A stretch of 11,995 nt of DNA from Deltaproteobacteria bacterium. GTDB taxonomy: Bacteria; Desulfobacterota; Binatia; Binatales; Binataceae. Below the pieces are notes generated by a model that saw nothing but the letters and a program-made list of their open reading frames with translations, made no database searches and had not been told where the DNA came from. How positions within the stretch are numbered: the first letter of the stretch is position 1; every line of letters begins with the position of its first letter. Below are positions 8,624 to 11,995 of the stretch, in pieces. The stretch is from NCBI GenBank assembly GCA_003161515.1, contig PMOH01000509.1:4480-16474 (forward strand), read 5' to 3'. Made by a program: the position numbers and the translations under genes.

Positions 8624-8653
8624 ATTGTAAGCGGCGGAGGAGACATCAGTCAA
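8624..8653 (-). promoter_or_regulatory. Sigma-70-type promoter of the leuL-leuA unit
   Basis: On the minus strand, TTGACT (8653-8648) and TACAAT (8629-8624) each match five of six consensus bases and are separated by 18 nt. Predicted transcription starts at about 8616-8618, immediately before the leader ATG at 8614. This is the best promoter-like sequence in the window, and its position directly before a leucine-rich leader supports it. Confidence 0.7.
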
Positions 8654-8871
8654 GCAGAGTAGGGATTTCGGTGCTGGTTGAGTTTTTGCGAGCCAAGTTC
8701 GTCGTAGAAATTGCGCGAATGGTTTCGTGGTGAAGGATCGATTGGAGGCGGGATCTGCGATTTCATACCATATGTTGTGGTTGTGGGACGGGCCTCTACC
8801 ACCGGTGGGTTCGTTCCGTCAAAAGTTGTTTTTGGGGCACTCGTTCAGTTTGAATTGGAACAGCGCTGGAT
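8654..8871. other. Non-coding stretch between the leu promoter and the small membrane-protein gene
   Basis: No convincing gene on either strand. It contains a 10-bp palindrome, CCACCGGTGG (about 8809-8818), and base composition is noticeably lower in GC than in the flanking genes. Reading frames crossing it on the plus strand have no recognisable domain. Confidence 0.5.
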
Positions 8872-9102
8872 TCATTTTGAATGCTCCATCAGGAAAGCCA
8901 AAAAAACGACAAACCCCAGGACAGCGGCGGCGGCTAGGAAAAGCACGCCCCGCATCCAGCGGTCGTAACATCGTTTATGCATGTACCGAATGTACCCGCC
9001 AGTCTCGCCAGGATAGATTGCGACTACCTCTCCGACAGAGGAACCGCATTTCTCGCAAGCCAGAGTTAAGGGCCCAGTCGGAGCCGTCGGATCAGTTGCC
9101 AT
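8872..9102 (-). CDS. Small putative zinc-binding single-pass membrane protein, unknown function
   Basis: I do not recognise the family. The 76-residue product has a CEKC pair (Cys16, Cys19) and, 22 residues later, HKRC (His42, Cys45). That is a Cys-x2-Cys ... His-x2-Cys arrangement that could bind one zinc ion. Residues 53-71 (VLFLAAAAVLGFVVFLAFL) form a clear hydrophobic membrane segment, ending in a short charged tail. This ordered design (cytosolic metal-finger-like head, then one helix) makes chance unlikely, although the ribosome-binding site is weak (AGG about 11 nt before the ATG). It sits alone between pssA and the leu promoter on the same strand, in DNA of lower GC content. It could be a recently acquired or lineage-specific gene. 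Confidence 0.5.
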   Translation of the reverse strand: MATDPTAPTGPLTLACEKCGSSVGEVVAIYPGETGGYIRYMHKRCYDRWMRGVLFLAAAAVLGFVVFLAFLMEHSK

Positions 9103-9162
9103 TTGCAGTGGACCTAAAAGACATTTGATTTTGATCTAATGGCTTGATCATGGACGACCGAC

Positions 9163-9198
9163 AACCTAACCCCTAACCCCTTCCCGAGCGGGAAGGGG
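9163..9198. repeat. Intergenic palindrome with flanking CCTAACC tandem units
   Basis: CCCCTTCCCG (9177-9186) and CGGGAAGGGG (9189-9198) are perfect complements with a two-base centre. They are preceded by two CCTAACC units (from 9165). This resembles the family of CCCTAACCC...GGGAAGGGG intergenic palindromes scattered through many bacterial genomes. Read either way, no T-run follows, so a terminator role is doubtful. Only one copy is present here, so repeat status is inferred. Confidence 0.45.
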
Positions 9199-9308
9199 AA
9201 CCAGACGTGGGGGATTCGCAAGGCTACTCATGACTGTAGGTTTAGCACGCCAAATTCGCGGGCGTCAGGCTTAATAGTTCAGAGTCAAGACGATCAGGTT
9301 GCGACGTG

Positions 9309-10232
9309 CTAGCGGTGCGACGGGGGGTGTTCGCGGAGGCTGCGGGTCATTCGAGCGGAGTCGGGTTCGCGTGGCTTGCCGTTTGTGTCGTGAGATTTGT
9401 CGGCGGCAGCGACCGGATGCAGCACCGAGACTTTGGCGCTCAGCCGTTCGCCCCGAATCATCAGCCACGGGCCCGACAGTACGTACGCGGTCGAGAACAG
9501 GAAGGCGGTGACCTGGGGCATCGCGAACAGCATCGCGGCAAAGACCATCATCGTGACTACCAATTCGACCTGCGCGCGTTTTTCGAGCTTCATCGTTTTG
9601 AAGCTGGGGTAGGGGACGCGCGAGATCATCAGGCCGCCGAGTGCGAGCGTGATCGGCACCATGAAGGTGCAAAGCATGCGCGGTGAGTCGAATTCGAAGT
9701 AGCTGTACGCGAGCGATAGTCCGGAAATCATCACGGCGGCGCCGGGCACGGGCAGGCCGACGAAGCGGCTCTTGTCGGCGGTCGCGGTCTGCACGTTGAA
9801 GCGCGCCAGGCGCAACGCGGAGCACAGCACGAACAATCCGCTGACGCCGATTCCGAGCGAACCGATCGGTTTCAACGCCCACGAATACGCGAGCATCGCG
9901 GGCGCGACGCCGAATGCGACCACGTCGGAGAGGCTGTCATACTCGACGCCGAATTGGCTTGAAGTGCGCGAGGCGCGCGCGATGCGTCCGTCGAGTCCGT
10001 CGCACACGAACGCGATCACGATCATCACGGCGGCGACCTCGAAGTGACCGCTCACCGCCGAGACCATCGAGTAGAAGCCGGACAGCAAACCGATCGAAGT
10101 GATCGTCGCGGGCACTAAAAAAACGCCGCGACGCAACGCACCGTCGGCTTTGATACCGGGCGCGCCGGCCTGACCGGAATAGAGTTCCATCCGGAGACGT
10201 TCTTCGCGCGAGCGGCGGGAATTGCGGCTCAT
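9309..10232 (-). CDS. pssA: CDP-diacylglycerol--serine O-phosphatidyltransferase
   Basis: Membrane enzyme that joins serine to CDP-diacylglycerol to give phosphatidylserine. The CDP-alcohol phosphotransferase motif D-G-x2-A-R-x8-G-x3-D-x3-D is complete at 81-103: Asp81, Gly82, Ala85, Arg86, Gly95, Asp99 and Asp103. Several hydrophobic segments follow (about 36-60, 64-78, 106-140 and 160-265). The N-terminus is rich in Arg and Ser, and the last ~35 residues form a polar tail beyond the usual catalytic core, making 307 residues, longer than the compact Bacillus type. The ATG at 10232 overlaps the psd stop (ATGA), so the two are translated together and perform consecutive steps. No clear terminator follows; only a weak inverted repeat is seen (TAGCACG at 9243-9249 with CGTGCTA at 9305-9311). 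Confidence 0.95.
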   Translation of the reverse strand: MSRNSRRSREERLRMELYSGQAGAPGIKADGALRRGVFLVPATITSIGLLSGFYSMVSAVSGHFEVAAVMIVIAFVCDGLDGRIARASRTSSQFGVEYDSLSDVVAFGVAPAMLAYSWALKPIGSLGIGVSGLFVLCSALRLARFNVQTATADKSRFVGLPVPGAAVMISGLSLAYSYFEFDSPRMLCTFMVPITLALGGLMISRVPYPSFKTMKLEKRAQVELVVTMMVFAAMLFAMPQVTAFLFSTAYVLSGPWLMIRGERLSAKVSVLHPVAAADKSHDTNGKPREPDSARMTRSLREHPPSHR

Positions 10233-10927
10233 GGCTCGATTGCTCCGATGATGGTTTCTCCGGCGCGAACGCGTTGGCCTAGCGAAACCGTGACCCGGTA
10301 CTCGGACGGAAAAAAGTGATCGACGCGGCTTCCGAACATAATCAGGCCGATCCGCTGGCCTGCCTGAATTCTATCACGTGCGCGGAGCCGGCAAACTATT
10401 CGCCGCGCCAGGTATCCGGCCACCTGCATCATGCCGAAGGTGCGGCCCGATGCGTCCGTCATCGCGATCAGGTTGCGTTCGTTGTGCTCGCTGGCGTCGT
10501 CGCGAAAGGCGGCGCGGAATTCGCCCGAGGTGTGCTCGACGATCGTAACTTCGCCGCCGACTGGCGCGCGATTCACGTGGACGTTGAGTGGCGACATGAA
10601 GACTGACACGCGATGGCAGGGAGTTCCGTTCGATCTCGGAAAAGAAACGTCGGAAATGTCGGTAACTTTGCCATCGGCGCCGGAAATTACGACGTTTTCG
10701 GTCCGGGGGGGATAGCGATCGGGATCGCGAAAGAAAAGCGCAATCGGAATTGCGAGTATTATCACGATCGCGCCGACCGACTTGAGGCCGAGCGCGATCA
10801 GGATGATTCCGACGACGGCCAATCCGAGGGACATCGCGACGCCTTCGGTCGCAATTCCGATCGCGCTCGCGATGCGCGCGAATATTGGGCCTGGCGCCGG
10901 GCGCCCGCTGTCGGTTTCGCCCGCCAC
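10229..10927 (-). CDS. psd: Phosphatidylserine decarboxylase proenzyme, small type
   Basis: Decarboxylates phosphatidylserine to phosphatidylethanolamine at the inner membrane using a pyruvoyl group made by self-cleavage. The cleavage motif is FGSRVD (198-203), so Gly199-Ser200 is the expected site; this FGSR form is typical of the small Psd family. Asp85 (SGADGKV) and His117 (SPLNVHVNR) fit the autocleavage triad. Residues about 33-66 are hydrophobic and form the N-terminal membrane anchor. At 232 residues the length suits the short family. The start is a GTG at 10927, 5 nt after the ilvC stop; the ribosome-binding site is poor, so coupling to ilvC translation is likely. The alternative ATG at residue 32 would trim the polar N-terminus but keep the anchor. 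Confidence 0.95.
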   Translation of the reverse strand: MAGETDSGRPAPGPIFARIASAIGIATEGVAMSLGLAVVGIILIALGLKSVGAIVIILAIPIALFFRDPDRYPPRTENVVISGADGKVTDISDVSFPRSNGTPCHRVSVFMSPLNVHVNRAPVGGEVTIVEHTSGEFRAAFRDDASEHNERNLIAMTDASGRTFGMMQVAGYLARRIVCRLRARDRIQAGQRIGLIMFGSRVDHFFPSEYRVTVSLGQRVRAGETIIGAIEP

Positions 10928-10932
10928 GTGGC

Positions 10933-11949
10933 TTAGTTCTTCGACTTATCGACCAGCCGATCGCTGGCGAGCCACGGCATGAACGCGCGCAGCTTGCGCC
11001 CGACCTCTTCGACCGGATGCTTCTCGGCTTCCTTGCGCAGTTCGCGGAACCGCGGCAGTCCCGCTTTGTAGTCGCCGATCCATTCGTTGGCGAACTTGCC
11101 TGACTGGATGTCGGCGAGGATCTGCTTCATCGCCGCGCGCGAATCCTTGCCGATCACTTTCGTGCCGCGCGTCATGTCGCCGTATTCGGCGGTGTTGCTG
11201 ATCGAGTAGCGCATGTTCGAGATTCCGCCCTCGTAGATCAGGTCCACGATAAGCTTCACTTCGTGCAGAGTTTCGAAGTACGCCATCTCCGGCGCGTAAC
11301 CGGCTTCGACCAGCGTCTCGTAACCGGCGCGAATCAATTCGGTGAGTCCGCCGCATAGAACGGATTGCTCGCCGAAAAGATCGGTTTCGGTTTCCTCTCT
11401 GAATGACGTCTCGATAATCGCGGCGCGTCCGCCGCCGATTGCGCTGCCGTAAGCGAGTCCGACTTTGGTGGTGTCTGTCGACGGATCCTGCTCGACAGCG
11501 AGCAGGCACGGCACGCCGCGCCCCTTGGTGTATTCGGATCGAACGAGATGGCCGGGTCCCTTCGGCGCGATCATGAAAACATTTACGTCGGCGGGCGGCT
11601 TGATGAATTTGAAATGGATATTGAAGCCGTGACCGAACGCGAGGTACTTGCCCTTGCTGAGATGCGGCGCAATCTCGGCTTCGTAAATCTCCGAGCCCAT
11701 CTCGTCCGGCACCAGCACCATGATTACATCGGCGCGCTTGGCGGCCTCGGCGGTGTCGAACACCGGGAGGCCTTGCTTGGCGGCCTTTTCGCGCGACGGT
11801 GATTTGGCGCCGAGCCCGACGCATACGTCCATCCCGCTGTCGCGGAGGTTGAGCGCATGCGCATGGCCCTGGCTTCCGAAGCCAATGACCGCGATCTTCT
11901 TGCCCTTGAGCGCGGACAGGTCCGCGTCGCGGTCGTAGTAAACCTTCAT
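10933..11949 (-). CDS. ilvC: Ketol-acid reductoisomerase, class I
   Basis: Converts acetolactate (or acetohydroxybutyrate) to the dihydroxy acid in valine, leucine and isoleucine synthesis. At 338 residues it is a class I (short) enzyme. It has the nucleotide-binding GFGSQGHAHALNLRDSG (23-39), FGHGFNIHF with His107, APKGPGHLVRSEY with Lys130, the metal-binding Asp190 and Glu194 in DLFGEQ, Glu226 and Glu230 in YFETLHE, and Ser251 in SISNTAEYGD. These positions match the usual class I numbering. The cofactor-selecting loop reads GLGAKSPSREKA (45-56), where the common form is GLRxGSxSWxKA; the usual Arg is Gly47, while Ser50 and Ser52 remain. The ATG at 11949 has GGGAG about 9 nt upstream. The gene is followed within 5 nt by psd. 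ilvBN would be expected upstream, outside the window. Confidence 0.98.
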   Translation of the reverse strand: MKVYYDRDADLSALKGKKIAVIGFGSQGHAHALNLRDSGMDVCVGLGAKSPSREKAAKQGLPVFDTAEAAKRADVIMVLVPDEMGSEIYEAEIAPHLSKGKYLAFGHGFNIHFKFIKPPADVNVFMIAPKGPGHLVRSEYTKGRGVPCLLAVEQDPSTDTTKVGLAYGSAIGGGRAAIIETSFREETETDLFGEQSVLCGGLTELIRAGYETLVEAGYAPEMAYFETLHEVKLIVDLIYEGGISNMRYSISNTAEYGDMTRGTKVIGKDSRAAMKQILADIQSGKFANEWIGDYKAGLPRFRELRKEAEKHPVEEVGRKLRAFMPWLASDRLVDKSKN

Positions 11950-11995
11950 TTGAATGTTCTCCCGAATTCCGTGTCTGACTTATTCAGCTTCGCGC

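Noticed and set aside
8404..8646. 80-codon minus-strand frame across the leuA leader
   Set aside because: It runs through the attenuator hairpin in a different frame from the leucine-rich leader and shows no domain; the RNA structure explains the region better.
8388..8650. T-box riboswitch upstream of leuA
   Set aside because: T-boxes regulate leu genes in some deltaproteobacteria, but the conserved T-box sequence (UGGNACC type) is absent, while a leucine-rich leader frame is present.
8727..9128. 133-codon plus-strand frame opposite the small membrane-protein gene
   Set aside because: No motif or ribosome-binding site, and the opposite strand has the ordered CxxC/HxxC plus helix pattern.
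11980..11995. Possible 3' end of an upstream gene (reads REAE then TAA on the minus strand)
   Set aside because: Four codons are too few to identify. The small subunit of acetolactate synthase would be expected here, but the window ends first.

Overview
The window is GC-rich chromosomal DNA from a Gram-negative-type bacterium. It carries biosynthetic and housekeeping genes, almost all on the minus strand. The order ilvC, psd, pssA, leuA, leuB, asd-like gene, truA resembles arrangements known from deltaproteobacterial lineages. My best guess is a Desulfobacterota- or Binatota-like organism, but no rRNA or other lineage marker is present, so the assignment is weak. I see no mobile element, CRISPR array, tRNA or rRNA.

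Layout on the minus strand, read from the right end. ilvC (branched-chain amino acid synthesis) is followed 5 nt later by psd, which overlaps pssA by an ATGA junction; psd and pssA are the last two steps of phosphatidylethanolamine synthesis. A small gene follows for a putative zinc-binding, single-pass membrane protein. Next is the leucine unit: a consensus-like promoter, a leucine-rich 27-codon leader peptide, a strong rho-independent terminator acting as attenuator, leuA, a 248-nt gap, leuB, an aspartate-semialdehyde-dehydrogenase-like gene overlapping leuB by ATGA, and truA 10 nt later. A gene for an HU-type DNA-binding protein with its own terminator follows. On the left are a type II pantothenate kinase and the 5' two-thirds of a class III CoA-transferase, which runs off the window. 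The only convincing plus-strand gene is rarA (AAA+ recombination factor), divergent from the pantothenate kinase and convergent with the HU gene.

How it works together. ilvC, leuA and leuB are steps of valine/isoleucine and leucine synthesis; leuC, leuD and ilvBN are not in the window. The most interesting part is the leuA control region, which was hidden because its leader peptide is very short. It holds seven leucine codons among codons 5-15, mutually exclusive RNA pairings (1:2, 2:3 and 3:4), and a perfect 10-bp GC-rich hairpin followed by a U-rich tract. The predicted transcription start lies only a few nucleotides before the leader ATG, so the leader peptide may be translated from a leaderless transcript. 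A second oddity is the asd-like protein: it keeps the family fold signatures but lacks the catalytic cysteine, so it is probably not a working aspartate-semialdehyde dehydrogenase.
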